Shown: positions 45,151-58,160 of the stretch, piece after piece
Numbering within the stretch: the first letter of the stretch is position 1
Layout: every line of letters starts with the position of its first letter
Assembly (NCBI GenBank): GCA_016859345.1
Contig: CM029119.1
Coordinates: 2,744,109-2,808,108, forward strand
Length of the DNA: 64,000 nt
Source: Istiophorus platypterus
Lineage: Eukaryota; Chordata; Actinopteri; Istiophoriformes; Istiophoridae
Direction of reading: 5' to 3'
Made by a program: the position numbers and the translations under genes
Notes under the pieces: generated by a model
What the model was told of the DNA's origin: nothing
Seen by the model: the letters and a program-made list of their open reading frames with translations, nothing else
Database searches by the model: none

Positions 45151-48100
45151 ATTTCAAATGCAATCTGCTCCGGAGCAGGATAGGTATGCAGCACAAATTA
45201 CGGTGATGGCAATGTACCCCAGCAAGAAGTGAAGTAGTGTCATAACCTTGAAGAAAAACAGGGTTAAACCTCAAGTTACTTCACTAACCTCAACTCTGCT
45301 GTGGAGGAAAGGCCTCTGCTACTGCAGCTCTCACTGATGAGATCATTGAGGCTAAAGCAGAACCTAAAGTCGCAGGCTGTAAAACCAAAAAAAAAAAAAA
45401 GAGCTGAAAGATGCAAAAAAAGAAAAAAAAAAAGCTTCTTAGGATGTAGAGTACTGAAGCTGTGGATGATCATTCTCTGTGAGTTTGACTATGAGTAACA
45501 CCTTTCATACAATACCTACATTTTGATTCAGAAATATTAGTAGCTTTAAAGAGAGCAACACTCAATTTTAATGCCATAACACAGTTATATTACTGTGATT
45601 ATTCCAAAACCAGAGATCTTTTTGATACCGGTCACTTAATCAGACAAAATGTTTCTTGGACTCCGTGCTGGGGCTGACATTACAGACTGTCCCTCAGTGA
45701 CAGCACAGGATAGCAGTATATTGATGTAACCTTTTACCACTTCTTTTATCTGTTTGTATGTTTCCCATGATGTTTTACTTTATATCTTCAATTTACACTA
45801 TCACTTTGAGTCTCCATGGCAATCCGTAATCAGAGGTTTCAGAGGCAGCCACAGAGCTCCCCCCTGCTCTGAGCTTGGGAGAAAGAAAATATGAGCTTTG
45901 GTTGGGCTTTGTTCGAGTCAAACAGCATCAAAATTTACTGACTTTGTTTTCTTAATTGACTCAATCCTTTGATTTTAAAGAATTATGTTTTATAAGGTTG
46001 TATAAAGTCTGATAATAACATAAAGAAAAATAATACGGATATCACTGTATACAACAATAACCTGTAGGTGGCTATAGAACAGGCAGTACAACAGACTGCT
46101 ATGAGGTGTAAAAAGGCTGCTTGGATTCTCATTGTATTCTGGGTTCTGTCTGTCAATAAGGAACCTTCAAGATGATAATATCCACACAGCAGGTAAATGA
46201 CAAAGGTACACAAAAAAATCAAAAGTCACCTGCATCTGTCAGTGATAATGTCACATTTGTGAATCATATTGAAATATTAGTGAGAATTACAGATTTACAA
46301 CAAGAATAGTCAATAGTGACACAGATGAGGCCATGATATTCTGACATTTATTCCCAAGTCTATTCCTCATCCTATTCAAAATTTCAGACTAGGACAGAGC
46401 TTTTCAGTGTATTGGACTAAAGTTGCAACACACACAATATAGTTGTGAACGTAAAATGGAAGATAGCTCTCTACACTTGAAGTCTAACAAAAAATCCTCG
46501 GGTTATGCAAGATTGCCATAGCTTTATCCTAAATTTAGTATGAAGGCTGATAGCAAGGGGAAACTGCTAACCCTGTTCCGTTCAGAAACAAACCTAATAA
46601 ACACCTCTAAAGCCCACTAATTATTAGATGTATCTCCTTTGCTTAATATGTTGACGTTGTGGGTTTAGACAAGTTGTGGTTTAAGGTTGAGTTATGTGCT
46701 AGAACTATTTCTTGGCAAATGGCAGCAGGCACAGCGACCTCTGAGACTCCAGCTCCACAGTTGACAGACAGACACTGGAGTGGCCTCAGTCCTCCATCTC
46801 TTGGTAAAGAAAAACAGATAGGTATATTTCTCAAAATATTCCATAAAAACTGAAACATGTCATCTCCATCTAACTTTTGTGGGTTGAATCAGCAATCACA
46901 ACCACAATCTTTTCATAGCCTTAACAAATATGAAGTTGTCATGCATATCCATTGCAGGAACAAATAAATTCTAATGAGTGGGAATAGGAATCTTATAAAT
47001 ATCTTTTTCTCAATCATTTTTCAGTATCGTCATTTTGTCTGGTAAAAAGATTAACAGACATCATACAATCATTTTCAAACTCTAAGTAATATACAAGTAT
47101 ATGTAAAATGTTTTGAATTTCTGGAGTGCCCCTTTAAATGTTTAATACAAAACAGCAAATACATAAATAAACAGCAGTGTAATAAATGTTTGATGTAATT
47201 GCACCTGTTTAATAAATTTACTGCATTACAACTGCATTTATAAACCATCTGCTCTATAATTTGTTGGTTCTTTGTAGTACCACTCACTATCTTTTAACTC
47301 TTAATTGTTTATCTTCTAGACATTATTAGTCATATGGGAAGACATGTGAAAATACATTCTCCTACTGAATGAAACAACACTAAGGACAATATGATGAAAA
47401 TCGTGTGAAAAGCGGAACAGTACAATATAGGCCAGCTCTAGCTCTGCCACAAATCTACAAAGCAACTATGAATAATGCCGTTCCTGAACTCCCATTGTGG
47501 ATCCAATTTCACTGCAAAGTATGGCGGTGCCATTAAAGAAAAAAAGTCATGGAAATAAAACACACACACATTCCCATCACACACAAGGGTATTATGTGGT
47601 AAACTCTCGTGGGAAGGGAGGCAGTTCCACCTCAGGGAGCTGTGAAGGCCGATGCTCAGCAGAGTGGACTCTGAAACAGAGCTACAGGGGCCAGGCGCAT
47701 ACAGATGACTGGGAGCTTGTATAGGTGTACGTTGGAGTGAGAGGGGGTTGCTGTATACAGTATGTATGTTGGGGTAAAGGGCAGAACATGTTACTGGAGG
47801 TCCTGGAGAACAGACGGTGTTTTCAGTTGGGACTGGGATTGTGAACAAGGGAGAGAGAAAAAAGGACTGCAGGCTGCAGATACAGAAAACAGCTGGGAGA
47901 CTGATATGAAATGTTATCAAAAAATCTGTGCACAGCCCTATTTTTGTTCAAGTTTGGAGTGTAGAATTTAGATTTTGACATGTGTACTCTGCTGTTGTTG
48001 ATGTCAAGTCATAGGATTAACTCAGACTTTGTTCAATTGTACACAGTTCATTATCATTCACTTTGGACTCAGCTGTTAAACATTTATCGAAAGCACATGA

Positions 48101-49975
48101 TTCAAAAGCAAACACACAAAAATATTATATTATCAGAATGATAACACCTGTTTTTACAGAATTACAGAATTTTTTTAACAATATCAAATTATCATAATTT
48201 TAAATCAAAAAGCTCAGAAAACATATGCAATAATAATCACTGAAATAACACTCTGCATCTACTTAGTCCTGCATAAAACTGATCCACATTACATCCCAAA
48301 CCCCTGTCCCATTGTCCTTTTCCGGGCTATTTAAGAAAAAATTGGATGTAGACATTTCTGAATAAATACTACACTTAGCAAACAAGGTTAAATTGAAAAA
48401 GAGTACAAGCAGACTGCCATGTTGATGGTAACATTTTCTTTGCAGCAGCAATAATATTAAGCCGGTGTTACTTCTGTTATACAATGATATTTAGAGGAAA
48501 ATTAGTCAAAAGCATAAACTGAGGCAACAAATTACTTGAAGAGTAATTGTTGTCAATAATGAAAATCTGTTTCACCTTTCTAGTCTTCCTATTTTTATTT
48601 CTATGTTGATTAGTTTCTCTATATATTCCAACATTTATTTATTTCTCTAATTTTGTTTCTTTTGTTTGTTGTAAATTGGTTTATTTCTTATATCTTTGCA
48701 TGGGAATATGCATTACCAAAGTCAGGCATGATATGACATGATGATGTCATGCCAATGACAAGTAAACATATCTTTGGGTCCTGTCTTATTACCTGATTTT
48801 GAAGAAGAACCCCATAGCATCTTTCATAAGGGCTTCATGATTTAATCTGTTATTTTCTTCACATTGTGCAGAATCCTGAATTAGTTCACTCACTTAACCT
48901 GTAAACCTGGAGACCATGTACATTATATTACAACACAGAAATCCTGTGCAGCATGGAAAGATTGAATAACAATGGTCTTTTAGGGGTTTAGCAGCTCATT
49001 TTTTGCTTTAGGAGCCCCCTTGCAAGTTAATCTGACTATGCATTCATGATAAATTAGTGTTTTTGAGCATGTTGGGTGATGTCACCACCATGTCTACAGA
49101 CTTTTGAACTTTAAATACTTAAAGCACAATTATCTCTACGTTTACAGTAAATCCAATACTCAGTTATAGTGTAACCGTAAGTTGGTTTAGAGGGACTTTA
49201 AACACCGTTGCCAATGAATACAGAGAAACAAATAGGTTCTTTGACTCAGGGGAGACTAGGAGCCTTTTGTCTTGTGATCCCTCAGTCATCCCCCTCTAAA
49301 CCTCTCCCTCATGCTCACTGCATTGATTTTGAAGGCAGTGCATGATGAGTTATCCTGCACCCTGTGCATTAAAGCACTCTGGCAGAAGATGCTATTAGTC
49401 ATATCACTGGCTGTCTGACAAGTCAATTTCCTCTGTAGTGCTTTGCATATTTTTTTAAATAGTCAGAAGATGTTTCATTTATCTCAGAACCTTTCTCATA
49501 CTGAACTTACCTCAAGGCTATAAACATCTTGGTAACTCTGAAATAAAGATTTGCAAATATTTGACAATGGTGCACTCTTAAAGTCTGCTCAGGAATAAAG
49601 TTTCCCCCAAAGGGTGAACAATAGGTTTTAACACTAATTTGTTAATTGCTGAATTAGAAGGAGCTAAATTATCCCCAGGGTTAATTTAATTAGTGTTAGG
49701 CCTGAGGAGAAGAGAGGAGAAGAGGCAGACACATCATCCTTTGAAAGTGCACTTCAGTGCTTTATCATTAGTATGGTTGTCCTCGATGGAACAAAAGTTC
49801 AATTGAATTTAGATTTTAAGGAGCTATATTTAAGTTTTTGCCAATGCCACAGAGCCAAGGATAGCCTCAACAGCTGTTCACTTACCAGTCTAATGGAAAC
49901 GTTGATTCCCCAAATGTTAATTCCTTCCCTTGTCAAAGGCTGTCATATTCTTTACTACTGAAACAGACCTGCTAA
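45151..49975. other. Non-coding or unrecognised; A-rich tract and 160-codon ORF
   Basis: Contains an A-rich tract (45387-45433) and a 160-codon minus frame (47920-47438) rich in Ser, Pro, Leu and His, without a domain I know. That frame sits in a locally GC-richer, non-repetitive patch and is probably chance. An imperfect hairpin around TGACATGATGATGTCA lies near 48735. The rest shows nothing. Confidence 0.4.
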
Positions 49976-49979
49976 TCAT

Positions 49980-50195
49980 CTAGCCCTGGACTGGACGGCC
50001 AGTGGCGAGTTAATGTTGCATCCAGTCTGTCCTCTGTCCAACATGAGAGGTTGAAGAAGTAGACAGTAGAGGAGCAGAGGCCTTTTCCAAACACAACGAT
50101 GGCTGAAGGTCTTGGCAGGCGACTATATCACCATCACACACTAACTGCAAGAAACTATGCTGCCAAGCATAGTTTCTTACATATAGCCCCTTTAA
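49980..50195. repeat. Probable MITE with perfect hairpin
   Basis: The right end has AAGAAACTATGCT (50149-50161), a 4-nt loop GCCA, and its exact reverse complement (50166-50178), followed by 'acatatagcccctttaag'. That closing phrase recurs at the ends of short repeats in percomorph fish. The preceding 'gactatatcaccatcacaca' is also part of that repeat wording. Left limit uncertain; no coding sequence. Confidence 0.55.
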
Positions 50196-53100
50196 GATTT
50201 CATGTAGAAATTATTTATTGATGATAAAGAGTTTTAAGGCAAGACACTTCAGGCAAAAGCATAATTTTTTCATGCAATGGTCAATTTCAAGAGTTTGGGC
50301 TATTTTGCCTCCATATCATGTTTTTTTTGTGGAAAGAAAATGTCCAAAATACAAATTTTGGTCTTATTTACCTACACGTTGCCTGTTTTCTTGCTTAGAT
50401 TTCAAATACAATATATATATTTAAGCTCGGTTATCAAAAAAGATTTTTTTTTTCTCATGTACTGAACCCGAAGTCTACAAATCAGTAGCAGTTACATACA
50501 CCAAACTTTCTGTAGTCTGAAGGCTTTACAAGGGAGGTTGTTCAAATATTATTCATAACCGGATCTTTATAACAGCTTATTCCTTGAAAAAATTGATTTT
50601 TTTATGGCTGTGGGCCAGTATTTTCTAATTTATGGAGTGATAAAAAGAGATATCCAAAACTCTATTGGTAAACAACCTTTGGTTTTAATAAGTCAACAAA
50701 ATTAAACAAGAATTTTAAACCTGGCTTTATCCATTTCTCTAAAATAAGTAAATACATGAAAACAAAATCAATGTCAGTTTGAAGCTAAAGAGACATATTT
50801 TTGAAGTGAGTGTTGTGAAAACTGGACATACATTTGCATCAACATCAGAAACACTGTTCCAAATAAATACTAATCTTGCCCTGTGTTTACTAAATGTGTA
50901 ATCAGAAAACAATTCGCTGATAAATGCACTGTAACAAATTCTAGATACCAAAGCTTATTGTGCTACCCCCATTTGGCCAAATAAAAAATGTTTTTGGAAT
51001 TCATTGCATTTTTTTTTTCTTTTTAAAATTGCTAACTCACATTTCATTATACTGACATTACTTTTCCAAAACTTTTCATACAGTTTCCTAGTATGCAGCT
51101 CTGCAGAAAAGCTAATCTCACTTCCAAAGTGCACCAATGCAACCAAAATAATTCATACACATTTCAGAATCTACTTTGGAACCAGAATATTGAAATCTGT
51201 CTTCCAACGAGAAAACACTCAGCACACGCTGACCTAAAAAATAAAATAAAAAATAGCAGCATCACAACATGTAGCACTATTGTCTTTGAAGTTGATTTGA
51301 TTTATTTATTTGGCATAAACTAAGATTCTATCACAACTAAAATCGTGGTACACTGAAGTATATATTAAAGAGATGAATGAGCAATGCTACAATGTGTGTC
51401 AGTAGTCTTTTTATTTTTTTGCCATTTTTGCAAATAATTAGGGTATTCTCAGGTGACTAGAATGAAAAGAATCTAAAGCAATTTTAGTAACATAAAAAAA
51501 ACTATACATATTGACTATACATATAATACATGTATAAAATAGCTACATATATAGAAATACAACAGCACTAGTCAATCATGTGTTCTGAATTTGGCAAAGT
51601 TCTCATCCACATCACACCCTACATTTTTTTCTTGCAATCACCTATAAAAAATCTCTTTGCATCCAGCATTCGTTGTGTATAAGAGGGATAGCTGATCATA
51701 TGGCTGGTGTTCATAAGCTTTCAACCTCTATGAGGAGGGGAATTCTTCTATAGGGCTGAGGAATGGAGAGTAGAAAGAAGGTAAAAGTAAAAGTGCCACC
51801 ATCCCGGGATGGGAGATACTACTCTGGCATAGTTTTTCTACAAACATCAGAGATCTATGCAGTAGAGCAGACACACCACTCTATGACTGTAGAGAGCATT
51901 AAGCATTTCATTGTCTGTGTATTTCTAGGCTATCCATGTTTGTGGAGGTTAAGTGTCCAAATGCACACTGTACTCCACTCTCCATCCACTGCTCAGCAGG
52001 GTCACTAAACACTCAATATGTGGACTGCACAGCAAAAACAACCCCATGCTGGGGGATGAATGTGTATATGTGTGTAGTTGTGTCCATGAGATGGAGCATA
52101 TCAGTGGATATTTGGAGATAGCTGGATGTTGAGTAGGTGACTGTGTGGGTATTTTTGCTACCTTCCCAACCCTTGGATGCATTAAGCATTCTGCTCTGCT
52201 TGACACACTCTGAACCTCCCATCAAAAGAGAACTGACTCCTGCCATTGCATAAGTTTGTATTGATCCTAGGTTAAGACGGATAAACACATTGATTTATGT
52301 AATGTTCTTTGTGTAAGCTTGATTCATGTTAAGCTTGTATTGCCTTTGACCTAAACATACAGCATCATTTTCACTATTACAGATGAAGTTAGCTACTCCA
52401 AGGAATGATTAAAATACAAACATTGACGGGGGAGGAAAATTCTTCAGATTGAAATGGCAGTATAAAACTTACCATTACCCAAACTTTGAATAATTTCAAT
52501 CAAAAAGTGACTCAAACTCACTGAACAATGAACACCATGAGTAGTTCTGATTTGACAGACTGCTCCAAAAAAACCACACCACATTTCTGAACAGAACTCT
52601 CTAGCTTTAGGGGAAAAACACCTTTGTCAACTTCACATGTACTTGCGAGACAGTGTTGAAATCAGGATGGCTTTTCATGCATGTAGGTTCAACTACTGCA
52701 TCACTGCCTTGCTTTAAGTCCTCCAACAGTGAGTCAACATCAGCTACAGTTGGTTCCAGACCCTGCTGTTCTTGTTGATCCTGTTATATAGTTGCACTGT
52801 CTTGTTTTCTTGCCCTTGCTTTGTTTTACTCTGCCAAACTCGGCATCACTTCTTGGTCCGTACACTGGCTCAAACTGTAATGCTACAATAGTGTCATTGC
52901 CTTCGTGTTCTTTATTTACTAAAGTGTCACTACTTTTCATAGTCACTTCTTTGATAACTAGTCTTTTGGTCTTTGATCCCCCACCAGGAAGGATTCACGG
53001 ATCATTATGCCATTTTAACACAAATAAAACTCAAAATTTACGAAGGTTTAACAAAAATCTGTGTGGATGTATGTTTCATCATGATACATTGGCAATGCTG

Positions 53101-56100
53101 AGCAAGCTTCTAGTCGTTCTGACTTGATTTTGAAAGCATACTAAAATGAACAGAAACCATTGTAAATCCAATGGCATAGTCCTTTAAGGACAAAATCATC
53201 ACAAGCGAAATGCCACCAGTCAGGTTCGCTCATCCTCTCTCTGTCTCACCTGCTTATTAAATTAAAAGAAAGAACCAAAGGACAGTACATGGCAGTATGT
53301 GAAATTATAGAGCTGCTCTTGTCAGGCTGAGGTACTAACTCCTGTAACCCAAGGTGACCTGCTGTAGCAGCTTGTCACAATTGTGTTATGCTCCTTTATC
53401 CCAGATTAGACCTTTAGTCTTGTGAGGTTAAAACAGATAATCTGCTTGCTGCCTTTAATCAGATGAAATGCGAGGTATTAGGGTAGGTGTGCCAGCTTTA
53501 CATCTTCAGTGTGCATTGCTCAATGTCACCTTGTGTTCCAAATTAAAAGTGAAAGCTCTTGTCACACCAATATGAAAACAGAGCAAAATCATAGTCTGAC
53601 ATTGTGGATTAAGGTTACTGCTACACACAAAAGCTTCAAATCAATAAAAAACTTTTGTATTTTGTAACATCCCACATCTTGCAAAGTCTCATAGCATCCA
53701 AAGCCTTTTTTTTTAATAATAAACCTGTGAATGAGCATTCCAGGCCACCATAAGTGTTCTACAGTCACCAAATGGTGAGTGGGTGGCAAGAGTTTTCAAA
53801 TATGTGTTCACAGAAGCCTATCTCTCCTGCGGAGCTGCCAGAGGAAAATTTATTTATGGATCACACAATTTTTCATCGCAATATACAACTCTATCCATGA
53901 GGCAGTAAGGTGTATACCAAATTCTTCCCCTCCTCAGGTTAGATTCAAGTCTCAGATTAATGTGTGCCATCAAGAGTAAAGCATGTGGAACTGTCTTTCA
54001 CTGAATTCAACTTTTTCTAAACATTATGTTTATATGTTTGTATAAGTACTGTAATGACAACTGGATCGCAGCTGGCAAACTAGTGTTGTGTAACAGGTGC
54101 AGACACAAAATTTGCCCCAAGGAAAGATATCATAATGGGAGTGTAGCATTATTATAGAGTGGCTCCATTGTTCTTGAGCATATGTTGGTGAATAAGCTGT
54201 GTACTACAGCACCTGCACTTTTCTGTTTATTTCACTTACGTTTAGTAAGTCCTGAAATTTCCCAGAGAGAATTGTACCAGGAAAGTAAATCAGAACAGTA
54301 CCAGTGCAGTATTTAAGGGTCTACCAACTTCAAACCTTAGCTGAGTTGTAGATAGCATTATCTACACCCCATGTTATCTACAGCCCTTCCGTTATACTGC
54401 TAGTGTGGAGGAGGTCCTATGGCATTTATTTAAAACAGTGTTAATAAGTGAGTTTTGTAAACCATCCAACAATAACTGCAACCAAAAAGTACTATCACTT
54501 CAAAATATTACAAAGAGCAGCAATGTGAAACAAAGAAATACGATTTGCATCCACATCAGTTTCCACATGACTCTATTGCCTATCTTTTGGTTTTGCGCTT
54601 CTCAGTTTTTTCTTTGCATTTCTGAGCACTGCCTTAATAGCAAATGGACAAATGTTGTAGATATGGCTCTGCTGCTCTTCTACTGGCTCAAGCACTGCCG
54701 TTCATCTCCTGTCAGGAATCCTGGGAAGTCACCAAAAAGGGCCAATCAATTCCTAAGGAAGGCTGTGAAGAAATCTTGTCGTAGCAGCCATTAGGGGCTT
54801 TACAACATTAGCGTTCACTGTGTGATGCACAAGGGCCTAAAAATACTTTTTCCTGTGCACAATTATTGGAAAATGAGTGGTTGTATGATGGTAAATAAAT
54901 TGTATTGAGCATTACAAACCCGAGAACTGTGAGAAATTTTACCCATTCCATCCAATAACATTTGTGAAGGGATCAGACAGGGAGTAAGTGGACTCTGTCT
55001 AGGAAATTAATGCTCCCAACCAGCTCAACTGGAAAGGACTCTAGTGTCTATGCCTTATGGGCCCAACAATGTGGAGGTGTGAGAGAGTCTACAGAAGCCT
55101 GCTCAGATTTGATGAACACTGTATTCAATGTATGTGCCCGATGAGCAACTTTCAAAGGAATGAATGGGGCATTGTTAGCAAATGTTCTGTGGCTCTGTAT
55201 TGGTCTTTGCTTCGGGGTCTGGAAACCTTGGACCACTGTGCCAAGACACATTTTAAAAGATCTATTTTTTAATCTATTCTTAAATTACATTTCATTTCAA
55301 CATCATTAAACTTCATCAGATGATTAGAAACCAAGGAGTGATATTATTGTGAATAAGTGTAACAGTCTGTTATTTTATTAATTTATTTTTTTGGGTTGGA
55401 CCACAACAGCTATGAATTCCACTTGTCTGAATACTGATGTTACACCATCGGTTGGCTAGCCAATTGTTTATATTTCCCTATTTGTCATTCCTCTTTCAAA
55501 ATGAATTGGCACAGGTGTTTGCATTGCATCATCAGGGAGTGATTTTACAAGTGGTATTTCCTACTTAGCACATTTGTCACTAATTTACAAATGTTCACAC
55601 CCCTTAGCGAGTTTTCCTCACAAAAGCACATAGCAACAAATGTAGAGACTTTTTGACAAAGCTTAGCTACTTTCTGTTGAAGAAAGTTGCCAGTGTTGCC
55701 CAACGAGTTTGAGGTCAGGCTTTCCCTCTGTAGACACACCTCTCTATGCGTCTCATTTGACTGACCACATGGCAGCTGACATAGAGGTGATGAGCTTCTT
55801 ACTTTCTCCCTGAGTGATCATTTTACAAGTAAATATAAATGAAATCAAGTCACAGCCATTGTCTTTAACTTATGTGTTTGGTGATTTCGTAAAATGATGT
55901 TGTGGTTGGAAAAATCAGGATTTTAGCAGCAGAGCAGCAGCTCGTAAATGGCTTGGAGGTGACTGCTAGTTAACATGTCATTTTGATAGGCCAGGTTTCA
56001 GTGACAATTTCATACATCCTTTGTCTGACATCAGAAACGGATAAACATGTTGATGAGAGTAGCTTTATTCAGAATTTGGCTGTATTGAATTATGGTGGTC

Positions 56101-57309
56101 CAGCCATATACTGGGTTTTGATTGTAGCAATTCAAAGTAAAAAACTCTGAATATGTACACATTTCATCAGATATTACAATCTGTACTATCTGTATGGAAT
56201 ATATAGTGTGCCAACCTTAAAATAAGTAGCAAATGGTGTATAAATAACATATCCCTAAATTAAGATTTTTGGACTAATGATAAAAATGCACAGTATTTTG
56301 AGCTTGTGTCAGCCACATTCATGCACTATAAACACATATTTTTATTCTGCCCATGTATTTTAAGAAAAAAAATCGTTCCACTTCATTGAACGAACTTGAC
56401 CATTGCAATCTCAAAATAATTCAATACTCACTTAAATGTGCAAATAAAAATTACTTATTATCTGGTGTAGGAAAGTTTTCCTCTCAAATCTTTTTTTTAG
56501 AAAAATATACAGTTGTCCCTGAGGTTAGGAAAAAACATTATGCCCTCCTGCACTTTGAGCCACATTCCACACCACATTTATGGGCAGAGTTCCCAGAACA
56601 ATGGTACCTTATTAATCAGATGGCGCTTTTGGTAAAGCTTATCGATGATATTTGGGGAAGATGTATTTTTGAGCGCTGTTTATTCAAATTTGGGATGCTG
56701 TATGCCTAAGAAGCTATATACTTCATGCTTTGCTCTGCTGCACCTAGAACCCCTTGTGAAAAGCTCCTGTTGACCTGTTGAGTTTCTTCTTCATTATAAA
56801 CATATTACTATGTACTAGGAATATACTGCTATTATAAGGAATGAGAGGAGCCGATGTGTTTGGCTGTGGTGATTTCAAGCTCTTTGTGCACCCACTGATA
56901 TTCAGTCTAATCCAGCCCACTATCCAACTGTGCCAACATGTTCAGCTTTGCTGCTCCAGCTCCACTGGCCACAAAATTTACCAAAACTGTTTTGATCATA
57001 CAGAAGTCAGCTTGTGCTATGGCCATGCACTGCCAAGTGATTCTATTTCAGCTTTCAGTGTTCGTGCTGTGGGGGAGGTGAAAGTCTATTTTGGACTTGG
57101 ACTAATTTACTAGGGACCAATTAGCAATGAGAACTACAGCCTCTTTAACCTGCTGCTCTGCCTAAGACACACAGAATATTAAGAGAATTGGTGGCTGTTC
57201 AAGGCTAAAGAAAGACACTGAAAACTATGTGTTTCGAAATGCTTGTGAATGAGAAGGGATGAACTGTCATCCTCTCATCCAGAGCCAGAGCAGGCTACCC
57301 TACAATGTG

Positions 57310-57312
<3 letters not shown>
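50196..57312. other. Non-coding, nothing recognised
   Basis: Seven kilobases of AT-rich sequence. The longest frames (54405-54794, 56353-56709, 52792-53127) are 110-130 codons and lack motifs. A minus frame at 52946-52740 contains LQFEPVYGPRSDAEF, reminiscent of the FQFEP start at 33.57 kb, but no WC-x-C motif follows. Parts (49600-49950 just to the left, 53340-53530) look unique and could be conserved non-coding DNA. Confidence 0.4.

Positions 57313-57372
<60 letters not shown>
57313..57372. repeat. (AT)n array
   Basis: About 29 AT units, ending in GTGACTC. Confidence 0.95.
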
Positions 57373-57378
<6 letters not shown>

Positions 57379-57784
57379 CTGATTTGGACTGAGCGGATTA
57401 AACAGACAGCTCTCTGTCTCCACATAAAAACACACACAGGCTCTCTAACCAGTGTAATCATTCCATAATTGCTATGAATGGAAAGTGCAAGAGTGGATAT
57501 TGCAAGAAAACAAATGAAATATGTTGACATATGTTGCTGTACAAATTAGTAGCGGAAAGAAAACCAGAATTACCATTTCACAGTTCTTCACGTGTGCCAA
57601 CCAGTCAAGTTGCAGTTTACATCCATGTTTGTCCAAAGGCATATATGTAGTAAGGTTCTGGAATAATTTAATAAAAGGTATCAAGTGGTATCAAGGTATC
57701 AAATATTTTATTATAATTAGTGTATGGATTCGTGAGTTAGGACAAAAAAAACCATCAGTCTGTTCCTAAAATCAAAGGGACCTA

Positions 57785-58160
57785 ATGTGACCAGAGGTGA
57801 GGGTCATAGTCACCTTGACCATTGACCTATGTCTGACTATTCTAATGAATGAAAATTCTAATGAAATTGCCTCCAACTGTTTTTGATGTGTTGCATTCAC
57901 AAGATGGGAATGGACATGATGTCACAGTGACCTTAACCTTTGACCTTTGGCCACCAAACCTAATCTGTTCATTCTGAGTCAATGTGACCATTTGTGCTAA
58001 ATGTGAAGAGAGTCCCTCCAAATTACTGAGATATCATGTTCACGAAGATGACAGACAGATGGACAATACAACAACGTAGTTGAGGTGCCTGAGGTGGGTG
58101 TTTGTTGAGGTGGATCTCAAGGGCGGCCACAGCTGTCGCCAGTGCAGAGTCATAATAAAA
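57785..58160 (+). repeat. 'GTGACCTTGACC' fish repeat
   Basis: The segment follows a very common fish repeat: 'gtcaccttgaccattgacct', 'gatgtcacagtgaccttaac', 'ctttgacctttggccaccaa', 'gagatatcatgttcacgaag', a short GACAGACAGATGGACA run, and the end 'gccacagctgtcgcc' plus 'cagagtcataa'. The first sixty bases repeat the 'gtcaccttgacc' motif, which suggests a partial internal duplication. I do not know its mobilising element. Confidence 0.8.

Noticed and set aside
45387..45433. A-rich tract as the tail of a processed pseudogene or LINE
   Set aside because: No coding or UTR-like body was recognised upstream on either strand.
52740..52946. Minus frame with LQFEPVYGPRS, similar to the FQFEP start of the P2X7-like motif
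   Set aside because: No cysteine motif follows in any frame within 300 bp, so the similarity is limited to about five residues.
54405..54794. 129-codon plus ORF
   Set aside because: No motif, no splice context, composition like the surrounding DNA; treated as chance.
56353..56709. 118-codon plus ORF
   Set aside because: Same reasons; begins in an A-run and lacks any known signature.
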